Assembly (NCBI RefSeq): GCF_003315035.1
Contig: NZ_QNRE01000004.1
Span: 62,001-126,000, forward strand
Direction of reading: 5' to 3'
Source: Nocardia puris
GTDB lineage: Bacteria > Actinomycetota > Actinomycetes > Mycobacteriales > Mycobacteriaceae
Length of the DNA: 64,000 bases
Of the stretch, positions 7,986 through 16,391 are shown in pieces; the stretch's first letter is position 1, and each line of letters begins with the position of its first letter. The position numbers and the translations under genes are program-made. Under the pieces are notes generated by a model. It saw only the letters and a program-made list of their open reading frames with translations, was not told where the DNA came from and did not search any database.

Positions 7986-8183
7986 CCACAGTCTCCGGGC
8001 CGAAACCTTGTATCCGGGCCTTCATTTTCACCGTTCGACGGTGCAAGCCACCATTTTTCCCGGCATCGCTGTTAGCATTTCGGACGATTTGGCAGCTAGT
8101 CGAAGTGTGGCCCGGAACACAGTCGGTTGGGGATGTGACCGGTCCCCGCCTCGGCTTATCAACTCCCGGAGGGCCGAAGAACC

Positions 8184-9290
8184 GTGAAGAAGACCGCCTC
8201 GATCCTGCTGTCCACACTGGCGGGGGCCACGGCCGTGCTTCTCACCGCCCCCGCGCCCGCGGTGGCCAACCCCAACGCCATCAACCCGATCCCGGTGCTC
8301 AACGGCACCAACGGACTTCCCGTGCTGCACGGACGCAGTCGCGCGGTCTTCCAGGTGACGGGCATGGCCAGCCCCAACAACACCCACAACTACAACGTGC
8401 TCGGCACCGACCTGGGCATCATGTGGGACAACGGCCGCGGCGAGATGCTCACCGCCTTCGGCGACACCGCGGGCCTGGGCTTCCCCAATCTGCTCGCGGG
8501 CAGCACCTGGGCGTGGCGCAGCAACATCCTGGTGCGCAGCAACACCAAGAACCCCGCGCAGGGCATCTACTTCGACAGCGTGGTGCGCGACATCTTCGGG
8601 CAGGCGCGCGATCTGATCCCCTCCCCCAAGATCCCGTTCCTGGAAATCAGCCGCATCCCCACCGCGGGCATCGCGGTCGACGGCGTCCAGTACATGAGCA
8701 TGATGTCGGTCAAGACCTGGGACAACGTCGGCGAGTGGACGACCAACTTCTCCGGCCTGGCCGCCTCCGCCGACAACGGCGAGACCTGGGCCGACCTCGG
8801 CCACACCCGCAGGCCCAACGAGGGCGGCAACGCCAACTTCCAGATGGGCGCCTTCCTGAAGTCGGGCGGTTTCGTCTACCAGTACGGCACGCCGTCGGGC
8901 CGCAATAACGCCGCCTACCTGGCGCGCGTCCCCGAACGCGAGATCCAGAACCTCGGCGAGTACGAGTACTGGGACGGCCAGGGCTGGAAGAAGAACGACG
9001 TGAACGCGGCCGCGCCGGTCATGCACGGCGTCGGCGAGCTCTCGGTGATGTGGAACGACTACCTGGGCCAGTACATCTCGCTCACCACCGACCCGTTCAA
9101 TTCCGTGGTGATGCGCCGCGCGTCGTCGCCGGAGGGGCCGTGGAGCGCGCCCGAGGTGCTCATCGACACCCGCGAGCTGCCGACGGCCTACGCGCCGTCG
9201 ATCTTCCCGTACCAGACCGGGCGCGATCTGTATTTCCTCACCACGGTGCACACCCAGTACAACGTGGTGCTCATGCGTGCCACGCTCTGA
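8184..9290 (+). CDS. Secreted DUF4185 (GH183-type) protein, candidate endo-D-arabinanase, copy 1
   Basis: A 368-residue exported protein: signal peptide residues 1-28 (cleavage after AVA), then one DUF4185 beta-propeller domain. Some DUF4185 proteins are now classed as glycoside hydrolase family 183 and cleave the D-arabinan of mycobacterial arabinogalactan and lipoarabinomannan. The conserved aspartates here are D76 in LGTDLGIMW and D94 in AFGDTAG, 18 residues apart. Motifs AGLGFPNLLAG, ISRIPTAGIAV, GVGELSVMWN and FPYQTGRDLYF are shared with the copy at 14453. GTG 8184 has a GGAGGG ribosome site. As a producer of arabinan (aftD is in this window), the cell may use it for wall turnover. Substrate and activity are inferred from the family. 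Confidence 0.8.
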   Translation: MKKTASILLSTLAGATAVLLTAPAPAVANPNAINPIPVLNGTNGLPVLHGRSRAVFQVTGMASPNNTHNYNVLGTDLGIMWDNGRGEMLTAFGDTAGLGFPNLLAGSTWAWRSNILVRSNTKNPAQGIYFDSVVRDIFGQARDLIPSPKIPFLEISRIPTAGIAVDGVQYMSMMSVKTWDNVGEWTTNFSGLAASADNGETWADLGHTRRPNEGGNANFQMGAFLKSGGFVYQYGTPSGRNNAAYLARVPEREIQNLGEYEYWDGQGWKKNDVNAAAPVMHGVGELSVMWNDYLGQYISLTTDPFNSVVMRRASSPEGPWSAPEVLIDTRELPTAYAPSIFPYQTGRDLYFLTTVHTQYNVVLMRATL

Positions 9291-9374
9291 ATCTCCCTCC
9301 CGGGGCTTGACCTGAACGATGGTTGATGTTCGAGGGTGGTCTCAGGACCTACCTCGAGCCCCAGGGAGGACATC

Positions 9375-10532
9375 GTGACCACCCCAGCAGTACGTGCATG
9401 GCTGCGCGCCAACGCCGTGCCCCTCGTCGACGACGGCCCGGTCCCCGCGTTCGACGGTGCGCGCATCGTCGGCATCGGCGAGTCGACCAGGTTCTCCCGG
9501 CAGATCACCGGCCTCCGGCAGCGCTGGACCCGCGATCTGATCGAGCACCACGGGTTCCGCGCGCTCGGCCTACAGGACAGCGCCCGCGCCGGTGCACGAT
9601 TGGACGCGTACGTCCGCGCGGGCGTGGGCGATCCGGTGTCGGTGCTGGACGGCGCGTGGGCCCCGTGGCGCACGACCGAAACCGCCGAGGCGCTGCGCTG
9701 GTTGCGCGAATTCAACACGCGACACCCCGACGACATGGTCACCGTCTTCGGCGTGGAACCGCCCGCGGCCGAACCCTCGGACTACGACCTCGTGCGCGAC
9801 CACGTCTACGCCGTCGCACCCGATCGGCTGCCCGAACTAGAGGCGCACCTGACGCCGATTCGCACGGCGCACCGGATCGGCGAACACGTCCAGCGGCACC
9901 AAGGCATCCACCCCGGCCGGCCATTCGTCGAGGACGCCGCCGATGCCCTCGCCCTCGTCGAGGCACTGCCCGACGCACCGGGAACAGCGGAAGTGCTCGC
10001 CGCGATGCGCTCGATCCACCACTTCCACGCCACCAGCGTGGCGGCCGGTGGCGCGCAGGCCAACGAACACGCCTCCGCCGAGTCGATCGCCGACCACGCG
10101 GCAAGCGCGAAGGTCGTGTACTGGGACGGCATCGCCCACACCTCGGCGCTGCCGCTGGGGGTCGGCTCGGCGGTGTTCCGCGGCGCGGGCAGCCACCTGC
10201 GGGAACGGTTCGGCGCGGCGTACGCGTCGGTGGGGATCGGGTTCCACCACGGCGACCTCGGGGTGGCGGTCGCGCCGCCGCCCGGCCCTGATCTGCTGGA
10301 ATCGGCGCTCGGCGAGTTCGGGCTGTCCGCGTTCTCCGTGGACCTGCGCGCCGGCGGGCTTGACGCGCCCGCGCGGATGCGCGTCATCAGCGGCGTGTAC
10401 GACCCCGAGCGCGACGAGGACGCCACGGCCGAGGTGCCGTCGCTGTCGGGCGCGTTCGACGTGATCGCGCACATCCGGGAAACCGCCCCGGTGGACTGGC
10501 TTCCCGAACCGGCGTCGGCGCGCGGTCAATAG
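9375..10532 (+). CDS. Erythromycin esterase-like protein
   Basis: A 385-residue protein of the erythromycin-esterase (EreA/EreB/SuccC-like) superfamily. The hallmark GIGESTRFSRQI early motif corresponds to the G-x-G-E-x-x-H/R region. Further family-like positions include GFRALGLQDS, a long helical region with HRIGEHVQRHQ, and SAKVVYWDGIAHTS, which aligns with the segment after the catalytic area. True Ere enzymes use histidines and glutamate to open macrolides; here the equivalent first histidine position is arginine, so macrolide hydrolysis cannot be assumed. GTG 9375 was chosen because GGAGGA sits five bases upstream. Many family members act in other, unknown hydrolyses. Confidence 0.72.
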   Translation: MTTPAVRAWLRANAVPLVDDGPVPAFDGARIVGIGESTRFSRQITGLRQRWTRDLIEHHGFRALGLQDSARAGARLDAYVRAGVGDPVSVLDGAWAPWRTTETAEALRWLREFNTRHPDDMVTVFGVEPPAAEPSDYDLVRDHVYAVAPDRLPELEAHLTPIRTAHRIGEHVQRHQGIHPGRPFVEDAADALALVEALPDAPGTAEVLAAMRSIHHFHATSVAAGGAQANEHASAESIADHAASAKVVYWDGIAHTSALPLGVGSAVFRGAGSHLRERFGAAYASVGIGFHHGDLGVAVAPPPGPDLLESALGEFGLSAFSVDLRAGGLDAPARMRVISGVYDPERDEDATAEVPSLSGAFDVIAHIRETAPVDWLPEPASARGQ

Positions 10533-10542
10533 ACTCGTGCGC

Positions 10543-11232
10543 ATGGATGCGGCCGAGTGGGACGCGCGGTACGCGCAAAGTGAATTGGTCTGGGGCGCAC
10601 CGCCGAACAGCACCGTCGTGGAGCACGTCTACGGGCTGGAGCGGCGCGCGCCGGTGGGCGAGGACGCGCCGGAGCTGCCGCGGGCGCTGGACCTGGCCTG
10701 CGGCGAGGGCCGCAACGCGCTGTGGTTGGCGACGCACGGCTGGCAGGTGCACGCCGTCGACTACTCGCAGGTGGGGATCGACAAGGGCCGCACCGTCGCG
10801 ACCCGGTTGTCACGGTCGGTGCGCACCCGCATCACCTGGCAGTGCGCCGACGTCACCGACCTGGACGCCGCCGAAATCACCGGGCCGTTCGAACTGGTCC
10901 TCATGGTGTTCCTGCACCTGCCCGCCGAACGGCGCCGCGCCCTGCTGCGCCGCGCCGCCGGGATGCTGGCGCCCGCAGGCACTCTGCTCGTTCTCGGGCA
11001 CGACAGCATCAATCTCACCGACGGGTACGGCGGACCGCAAGACCCCTCGATCCTGTTCACGCCCGACGATGTGGTCGCGGATCTGGGCGGGGAATCCGAG
11101 GAGCTGCACATCCGGACCGCCGAGCGCGTGCTGCGGCCCACCGAAGGGCGCGATGCGATCGACGCGTTGGTCGTCGCGACGCGGCCGGGGCCGAAGATCG
11201 CCGAGATCGAGCCGATCGGCGCGCCGGACTGA
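10543..11232 (+). CDS. Class I SAM-dependent methyltransferase (TehB-like)
   Basis: A 229-residue methyltransferase with the motif I segment ALDLACGEGRNALWLA, an acidic end of strand two (VHAVDYS) and ADVTDLD for motif II; FELVLMVFLHLP follows. It resembles TehB and thiol/halide methyltransferases, but the small-molecule substrate is not evident. ATG 10543 is chosen because TAGACT, which overlaps the stop codon of the preceding gene, ends seven bases before it, suggesting a leaderless internal promoter; GTG 10537 is the alternative. The gene probably is also read through from the esterase-like gene. Confidence 0.8.
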   Translation: MDAAEWDARYAQSELVWGAPPNSTVVEHVYGLERRAPVGEDAPELPRALDLACGEGRNALWLATHGWQVHAVDYSQVGIDKGRTVATRLSRSVRTRITWQCADVTDLDAAEITGPFELVLMVFLHLPAERRRALLRRAAGMLAPAGTLLVLGHDSINLTDGYGGPQDPSILFTPDDVVADLGGESEELHIRTAERVLRPTEGRDAIDALVVATRPGPKIAEIEPIGAPD

Positions 11233-11234
11233 GC

Positions 11235-11340
11235 GAGCCCAAGCCGCCGTCCACCCGGCGGGCCGAGCGACGCGAGTCCCGACCCGTCCACCCCGGCGGG
11301 CCGGACCGAGCGACGCGACCCGAACCTGTCCGCTCTGCGG
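11235..11340. repeat. Imperfect tandem repeat after the methyltransferase gene
   Basis: Units built on CCGTCCACC-CGGCGGGCC-GAGCGACGCGA-CCCGA-C occur twice in tandem (about 11248 and 11283), followed by a decayed third (CTGTCCGCTCTGCGGGC). They fill most of the 160 bp between two convergent genes. No ORF is convincing and no classic terminator is seen. Confidence 0.55.
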
Positions 11341-11398
11341 GCGCGATCGCCGGCACGCGGTCGCCTGGGATCGCCGATCGGTCAGCCCGCCTCGCGCC

Positions 11399-11995
11399 TC
11401 ACTCCGACCAGCGCACCAACCACGGCCGCACGGCCTCGGTGATCAGGTCGAACCCGGCCCGGAACGAATGCGGCTGACCGGGGATCACCCGGACCTCGGC
11501 GGCGTCGGCCGCGTCGGGGATGCCGAACGGGTCGTTGGCGCCGTTCACCACCACGACCTCGACCGGCGCCGCCGCGAGCAGTTCCTCGCGCCGCGTCTTC
11601 TCCGGTTTTCCGGGCGGATGCAGGGGGAACGAGATCGCCAGCACACCGCGGGCATCGGCCGCGACGGCCGTCCGGCACGCCACCCTGGCCCCGTTGCTGC
11701 GCCCGCCCTGGATCAGCGGCACACGCCGCACCTTCTTGCGCAGCGCGGCCACGATCTCGAGCCACGCCGCGTCCTGCTTCACCGCCGAGCCGGGCGCGCG
11801 GCCGCCCGCGACCCGATAGGGCTGAGTCACCCTGGCCACGGCGCCGCCCAGTTCGACGGCCGAATCACGCACGGCGAGAATGTCTCTCGTATCGACGCCG
11901 CCGCCCGCGCCGTGCGTGAGCAGCAGCAGGAAGGCCGGTGACCGCGGCCGGTCGAGCTCGACATCGGCCGGACCCGCACTCGTCTCGATGCGCAC
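11399..11995 (-). CDS. Alpha/beta family hydrolase (KANL3/Tex30-like)
   Basis: A 198-residue compact hydrolase. LLLTHGAGGGVDTRD near residue 25, the nucleophile elbow QGGRSNGARVA (serine in G-R-S-N-G), an acidic segment VNGANDPFG and the histidine in PGQPHSFRAG give a Ser-Asp-His triad without a cap domain, as in the dienelactone-hydrolase-like KANL3/Tex30 family. The natural substrate is unknown. The start is GTG 11995 with GAGG only two bases upstream, so initiation may be leaderless or at an alternative site. It is divergent from fadE5 across 230 bp. Confidence 0.78.
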   Translation of the reverse strand: MRIETSAGPADVELDRPRSPAFLLLLTHGAGGGVDTRDILAVRDSAVELGGAVARVTQPYRVAGGRAPGSAVKQDAAWLEIVAALRKKVRRVPLIQGGRSNGARVACRTAVAADARGVLAISFPLHPPGKPEKTRREELLAAAPVEVVVVNGANDPFGIPDAADAAEVRVIPGQPHSFRAGFDLITEAVRPWLVRWSE

Positions 11996-12078
11996 ACCTC
12001 ACCGTAACCGGCCTCGTGTAGCGAGCACGGGCGCCTCGCGCGGGGGCTGTTCAACGCGTCACATTGCGGCCGTTCGTC

Positions 12079-12107
12079 TTTGCCAAGCCCTTACCGGCCG
12101 GTAATAT
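12079..12107 (+). promoter_or_regulatory. fadE5 promoter with overlapping operator
   Basis: TTTGCC (12079-12084) and TAATAT (12102-12107) are 17 bases apart. The 14-bp perfect palindrome TTACCGGCCGGTAA (12091-12104) fills the spacer and touches the -10. It fits the pattern TTAC-N6-GTAA found also before fadA2/fabG4 and the TetR gene at 32138. A weaker copy, TTAC-CCGCGA-GTAG, lies at 12118-12131, 27 bases further on. Binding would block transcription. Confidence 0.65.
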
Positions 12108-12225
12108 GTGTCATAAGTTACCCGCGAGTAGCATGCGGAAAACCGGAACACTACCCCGGTGACGACCACGGGCGGGAACGGCAACCACACCGACCGCACC
12201 AACTCAACGGAGAGTGAGTACTGAC

Positions 12226-14061
12226 ATGGGTCACTACAAGAGCAACGTCCGCGACCTCGAATTCAACCTCTTCGAGGTGCTGGGCATCGACTCGCTGCTG
12301 GATTCCGGCGCCTACGGCGATCTGGACAGCGACACCGTCAAGGAGATGCTCAACGAGGTGCGTCGCCTGGCCGAGGGCCCGCTGGCCGAGTCCTTCGTCG
12401 ACGGCGACCGCAACCCCCCGACGTTCGACCCGAACACCCACACGGTCACGCTCCCCGAGTCGTTCAAGAAGTCCTACCGCGCGCTGCAGGACGCGGGCTG
12501 GGCCAAGGTCGCGGTCCGCGAGGAGCTCGGCGGCCTCGGCGCCCCCAGCGCGGTCTCCTGGGCCCTGGCCGAGATGATCCTCGGCGCCAACCCGCCCGCC
12601 CAGATGTACGACGCGGGTGCCGGTTTCGCGCAGGTCTTCTACAACAACGGCACCGATGAGCAGAAGAAGTGGGCTCAGATCGTCGCCGAGCGCAACTGGG
12701 GCGCCACCATGGTGCTGACCGAGCCCGACGCGGGCTCCGACGTCGGCGCGGGCCGCACCAAGGCGATCAAGCAGGAGGACGGCTCCTGGCACATCGAGGG
12801 CGTCAAGCGCTTCATCACCTCGGGCGACTCCGACGACCTGTTCGAGAACATCATGCACCTGGTGCTGGCCCGCCCCGAGGGCGCCGGACCGGGCACCAAG
12901 GGCCTGTCGCTGTTCTTCGTGCCGAAGTACCACTTCGACTTCGAGACCCAGACCCTGGGCGAGCGCAACGGCGTCTTCGTCACCGGCCTCGAGCACAAGA
13001 TGGGCATCAAGGTCTCGGCCACCTGTGAGGTCACCTTCGGTGGCCACGGCATCCCCGCCAAGGGCTGGCTGGTCGGCGAGGTGCACAACGGCATCGCGCA
13101 GATGTTCGACGTCATCGAGAACGCCCGCATGATGGTGGGCACCAAGGCCATCGCGACCCTGTCGACCGGCTACCTGAACGCGCTGGAGTACGCCAAGCAG
13201 CGTGTCCAGGGCGCCGACCTGACCCAGATGACCGACAAGTCCGCGCCGCGCGTCACCATCACCCACCACCCCGACGTGCGCCGCAGCCTCGCGCTGCAGA
13301 AGGCCTACGCCGAGGGCCTGCGCGCGGTGTACCTGTACACCGCCGCGCACCAGAACGAGGACGTCGCCCAGCTCGTCTCGGGCGCCGACAAGGACGTGGC
13401 GTTCCGCGTCAACGACCTGCTGCTCCCGATCGTCAAGGGCGTCGGCTCCGAGCGGGCCTACCAGTACCTGACCGAATCGCTGCAGACCCTGGGCGGCTCC
13501 GGCTTCCTCCAGGACTACCCGATCGAGCAGTACATCCGCGACGCCAAGATCGACTCGCTCTACGAGGGCACCACCGCGATCCAGGCGCAGGACTTCTTCT
13601 TCCGCAAGATCGCGCGTGACCGCGGCGTCGCCCTGGCGCACGTGGCGGGCCAGATCCAGAAGTTCATCGACTCGGAGGCGGGCAACGGCCGCCTGAAGGG
13701 TGAGCGCAAGCTGCTGGCCACCGCGCTCGAGGACGTGCAGGGCATGGCCGCCACCCTCACCGGGCACCTGATGGGCGCCCAGGAGCAGCCGAGCGAGCTG
13801 TACAAGGTCGGCCTGGGTTCGGTGCGCTTCCTGCTCGCCGTCGGCGACCTGCTCATCGGCTGGCAGCTGCTGCGCCAGGCCGAGGTCGCCGGCAAGGCCC
13901 TCGACAACGGCGCCACCGGTGCCGACGAGGCCTTCTACAAGGGCAAGGTCGCCGTCGCCCAGTTCTTCGCCCGCAACGTGCTGCCGGAGCTCACGGCCAC
14001 CCGCGCGGTGCTGTCGAACCTGGACAACGACATCATGGAGCTGGACGAAGCTGCCTTTTAA
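12226..14061 (+). CDS. fadE5: Acyl-CoA dehydrogenase FadE5-type
   Basis: A 611-residue acyl-CoA dehydrogenase, the same length as M. tuberculosis FadE5 and matching its start ([18 protein letters not shown]). It has the extended N-terminal region, the FAD/substrate core ([16 protein letters not shown], then [13 protein letters not shown]) and an added C-terminal helical domain. The catalytic base is E447 in [12 protein letters not shown]. It oxidises acyl-CoA to trans-2-enoyl-CoA, passing electrons to ETF, in beta-oxidation with broad chain-length use. ATG 12226 follows GGAGAG; an upstream in-frame GTG lies too close to that site. In mycobacteria the gene lies next to fadA2; here it is 12 kb away but shares the operator. 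Confidence 0.93.
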   Translation: MGHYKSNVRDLEFNLFEVLGIDSLLDSGAYGDLDSDTVKEMLNEVRRLAEGPLAESFVDGDRNPPTFDPNTHTVTLPESFKKSYRALQDAGWAKVAVREELGGLGAPSAVSWALAEMILGANPPAQMYDAGAGFAQVFYNNGTDEQKKWAQIVAERNWGATMVLTEPDAGSDVGAGRTKAIKQEDGSWHIEGVKRFITSGDSDDLFENIMHLVLARPEGAGPGTKGLSLFFVPKYHFDFETQTLGERNGVFVTGLEHKMGIKVSATCEVTFGGHGIPAKGWLVGEVHNGIAQMFDVIENARMMVGTKAIATLSTGYLNALEYAKQRVQGADLTQMTDKSAPRVTITHHPDVRRSLALQKAYAEGLRAVYLYTAAHQNEDVAQLVSGADKDVAFRVNDLLLPIVKGVGSERAYQYLTESLQTLGGSGFLQDYPIEQYIRDAKIDSLYEGTTAIQAQDFFFRKIARDRGVALAHVAGQIQKFIDSEAGNGRLKGERKLLATALEDVQGMAATLTGHLMGAQEQPSELYKVGLGSVRFLLAVGDLLIGWQLLRQAEVAGKALDNGATGADEAFYKGKVAVAQFFARNVLPELTATRAVLSNLDNDIMELDEAAF

Positions 14062-14237
14062 TTGCCGCTCCGCGAATCTTGCCCACCCGCCTCTCCGCGT
14101 ATAAGGCGGCTGCGCCAGGTGCGAGCATCGTGAGGTGCCGTCTGCGGTCGTGTGGGCGGTAGCGTCGGCCCGTTCCCCGACGAGTTACCCATGTTCTCGC
14201 GAGATCTCGTGGGGACTTGGGTGAGAGCTTGACTAGG
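14062..14237. other. Transcribed spacer after fadE5, no gene recognised
   Basis: No coding frame with support is present. The stretch includes a self-complementary segment (ACCCATG...CTCGCGAGATCTCG...GGGT, around 14189-14224) and ends in the strong terminator at 14238. It is either a long 3' untranslated region of fadE5 or a small RNA gene; a promoter of its own is not clear. Confidence 0.35.
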
Positions 14238-14270
14238 AAGTGGCCCGGAGGATTACTCCGGGCCACTTTC
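14238..14270 (+). terminator. Intrinsic terminator after fadE5
   Basis: AAGTGGCCCGGAG and CTCCGGGCCACTT form a perfect 13-bp stem with loop GATTA, followed by TCGTTTGTT. It is one of the strongest hairpins in the window. Confidence 0.85.
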
Positions 14271-14305
14271 GTTTGTTCGGGTCGGCGCCCTTCGATGCAG
14301 GTGAG

Positions 14306-14340
14306 GTGTTGTCCACAGGGGTGACAGTTGTGGATAACAC
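14306..14340. promoter_or_regulatory. Inverted pair of DnaA-box-like sequences
   Basis: GTGTTGTCCACA (14306-14317) and TGTGGATAACAC (14329-14340) are inverted copies with one mismatch, 11 bases apart. The cores TTGTCCACA and, on the other strand, TTATCCACA match the DnaA-box consensus used in mycobacteria and E. coli. No replication genes are near, so a regulatory or DnaA-titration role, or chance, are alternatives. Confidence 0.5.
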
Positions 14341-14452
14341 CGCGGGGAGGCTCGCTCGGGGGCGGGGGCGCGGCTATGGTTCTTGGGGTGCGCTCATGAT
14401 CTGGAGCGCGGGTTGTATCCGCCGGTGACGCCCGTCAGGAGGGACCGTAGGA

Positions 14453-15538
14453 ATGAAGCGCTCGCTGTCGGTGCTCGCGAAAGCCGGGGTGGTCGCGACC
14501 GCGTGCCTGGTCGCGCTGGCCGGACCCGCCGCGGCGGACCCGAACAACGTCAACCCGATTCCGGGGCTCAACGGGTGGCGCGGGTTGCCGCAGCTGCCGG
14601 GGCCGACGCAGGCGGTGTATCAGATGACGGGCATGGACAGCCCGAACCGCACGCAGAACGTCAACGTGCTCGGCACCGACCTCGGCGTCATGTGGGACGA
14701 CGGGCGCGGTGGCATGCTCACGGCGTTCGGCGACAGCGCGGGCCTCGGCGTGCCGAACCTGCTGGCCGGCAGCATGTGGGCATGGACGTCCAACGTCCTG
14801 TTCCGCAGCACCACCAAGGACCCGTCGCAGGGCATCCCCTTCACCGGCGTCGTCCCGAATCCGTTGCCCAGCCCCAAGATTCCGGGCATCGAGATCAGCC
14901 TCATCCCCACCGCGGGCATCTCCGTGGGCGGCGTGCAGTACATGAGCCTGATGTCGGTGCGCGAGTGGGGCGATCACGGCCGCTGGAACACCAACTTCTC
15001 CACCCTCGCCGCCTCCGGCGACGGCGGACAGACGTGGGCGCAGCTCACCAACACGCGGCGCGGCAACACCGACGGACACGAGCGCTTCCAGCAGAACGCC
15101 TTCCTCAAGACCGGCGGCTACGTCTACCGGTACGGCACCCCCGCGGGCCGCAACCACCTCGGATTCCTCTCGCGCGCCAAGGAATCCGACATCGCGAACC
15201 TCGACGCCTACGAGTACTGGGACGGCAACGGCTGGAAGCCGAACGACGCGAAGGCCTCGGCGCCGATCGTCGACGGCGTCGCCGAACTCTCGGTGATGTG
15301 GAACGACCACCTGGGCCAGTACGTCATGCTGACCACCGACCCGTTCAACTCGGTGGTCATGCGCACCGCGTCCGCCCCGGAGGGCCCGTGGAGCCCGCCT
15401 CGCGTCCTCATCGAGGCCGCCGCGCTGCCCACCGCCTACGCGCCGATGATCTTCCCCTACCAGACCGGCCGCGACTTGTACTTCCTGCTGACGGTGCACT
15501 CGCAGTACAACGTGATCCTCATGCGGACACCGCTGTAA
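14453..15538 (+). CDS. Secreted DUF4185 (GH183-type) protein, candidate endo-D-arabinanase, copy 2
   Basis: A 361-residue paralogue of the protein at 8184, collinear over its whole length: signal peptide to about residue 28 (AAA then DP), NPIPGLNG, NVLGTDLGVMW with D76, AFGDSAG with D94, ISLIPTAGISV, GVAELSVMWN and FPYQTGRDLYF. Both aspartates are at the same positions as in copy 1. Some members of this family cleave D-arabinan of arabinogalactan or lipoarabinomannan. ATG 14453 has AGGAGGGA upstream. The gene is monocistronic, framed by the terminators at 14238 and 15550. Why two copies are kept is unclear; they may differ in substrate or timing. Confidence 0.8.
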   Translation: MKRSLSVLAKAGVVATACLVALAGPAAADPNNVNPIPGLNGWRGLPQLPGPTQAVYQMTGMDSPNRTQNVNVLGTDLGVMWDDGRGGMLTAFGDSAGLGVPNLLAGSMWAWTSNVLFRSTTKDPSQGIPFTGVVPNPLPSPKIPGIEISLIPTAGISVGGVQYMSLMSVREWGDHGRWNTNFSTLAASGDGGQTWAQLTNTRRGNTDGHERFQQNAFLKTGGYVYRYGTPAGRNHLGFLSRAKESDIANLDAYEYWDGNGWKPNDAKASAPIVDGVAELSVMWNDHLGQYVMLTTDPFNSVVMRTASAPEGPWSPPRVLIEAAALPTAYAPMIFPYQTGRDLYFLLTVHSQYNVILMRTPL

Positions 15539-15549
15539 GCGAACAGCGC

Positions 15550-15590
15550 GAGGGCGGCCCGGAGACCAATCCGGGCCGCCCTCTTCGCAT
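15550..15590 (+). terminator. Intrinsic terminator after DUF4185 copy 2
   Basis: GAGGGCGGCCCGGA and TCCGGGCCGCCCTC form a perfect 14-bp stem with a 6-base loop, followed by TTCGCATTT. It lies 12 bases after the stop. Confidence 0.88.
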
Positions 15591-15616
15591 TTGGGCTGTT
15601 CCGGTGCGCGCGTGAC

Positions 15617-15820
15617 CTACGCGCCGTCAGCGGAGCCGGACGACAGGGCCTTCACCAGGTCGAGGAGAACCTTGTCGATCGGGTACATGTCCGCGACCTG
15701 CTGGGCCGACGGCGCGCCGGCCGGGGCGGGCGCGGGGGCGGCCGCGGCGGCCACACCGGAGCCGGCGACGACGATCCCCGCGGCGGCGAGGGCGATTCCG
15801 AATGCGCGAAGCTTGGTCAT
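15617..15820 (-). CDS. Small secreted protein
   Basis: A 67-residue protein. Residues 1-27 are a signal peptide (MTKLRAFGIALAAAGIVVAG, Ala-rich cleavage region), followed by a Pro/Ala stretch and a short amphipathic helix with the motif PIDKVLLDLVKALSSGSADGA at its end. The mature peptide is only about 40 residues. An AAGGGGA ribosome site precedes the ATG. A decayed copy of its C-terminal part lies just upstream at 16123-16253. No named family is recognised; small exported peptides of this sort are common in Nocardia-type genomes. Confidence 0.65.
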   Translation of the reverse strand: MTKLRAFGIALAAAGIVVAGSGVAAAAAPAPAPAGAPSAQQVADMYPIDKVLLDLVKALSSGSADGA

Positions 15821-16073
15821 TGAGCAACATCCCCTTTGGAACTAATCGGACGGCCGCTCGGTGCGGCCGACCCCAGCGTTTCTACCACGGTGCGCCGACA
15901 GGTCAAACCCATACCCGCCCGATCAATGGCGCGGCAACACATATGAAACCTTTCATCCTGAAGTACTCGTAAAGCCCACTGAAATAGCGGCAATCAGCAC
16001 AACGCAATCTCGAAAGGCGCTCACGGCTGAACTCGCCCTCCTCCCGGCGCTCTGACCAGCCAAGGGGCACAAA
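15821..16073. other. Intergenic stretch, AT-richer, no gene seen
   Basis: Short open frames exist on both strands, but none has a ribosome site with coding character. The segment around 15935-16010 is noticeably lower in GC than its surroundings. Confidence 0.5.
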
Positions 16074-16110
16074 CGAAATCGCCCCGCCGCGAGGGCGACG
16101 GGGCGATTCG
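16074..16110 (-). terminator. Terminator of the decayed small-protein gene
   Basis: ATCGCCCCG-(C)-CGC pairs with GCG-(A)-CGGGGCGAT around GAGG. On the minus strand it is followed by TTCGTTTGTG. It sits 13 bases past the stop of the pseudogene fragment, so this end of the ancestral gene is intact. Confidence 0.65.
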
Positions 16111-16122
16111 CACGCATGACCC

Positions 16123-16253
16123 CTATTCGGTCGCGCCACCGTCGGCGCCGTCGCCCGAACCGCTCGCCAACGCCTTCAGCAGCGTGGTGAGGAGGTGGCG
16201 GAGCCGGTGTCGACGGGCTCCTCCCCGGTGACGTCACCGGTATCGGGCGCCAT
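16123..16253 (-). pseudogene. Remnant of a second small secreted protein gene
   Basis: On the minus strand, 16197-16123 reads LLTTLLKALASGSGDGADGG before a TAG, closely resembling the tail VLLDLVKALSSGSADGA of the neighbouring small secreted protein. Upstream of it the reading frame is broken: the plausible preceding peptide MAPDTGDVTGEEPVDTGSAT is in another frame and no signal peptide is found. I read this as a decayed tandem paralogue that still keeps its terminator. A real short gene in the second frame is less likely. Confidence 0.55.
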
Positions 16254-16391
16254 GCCGCAATAATTCGGGTTTCGGCTACGAACGCATCTCTCGGCCTTCG
16301 CTACGACGTCGGCGATTCGCATTGTTCGGTCCAGCGGAGAAATCCGACTACTGTGGTGCTTTCGTGTCGCGGGTGGTTCTCGGAGGTGCGT

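Noticed and set aside
12151..13767. 538-codon open frame opposite fadE5
   Set aside because: FadE5 matches its family over full length, including E447; the antisense frame is a codon-bias artefact.
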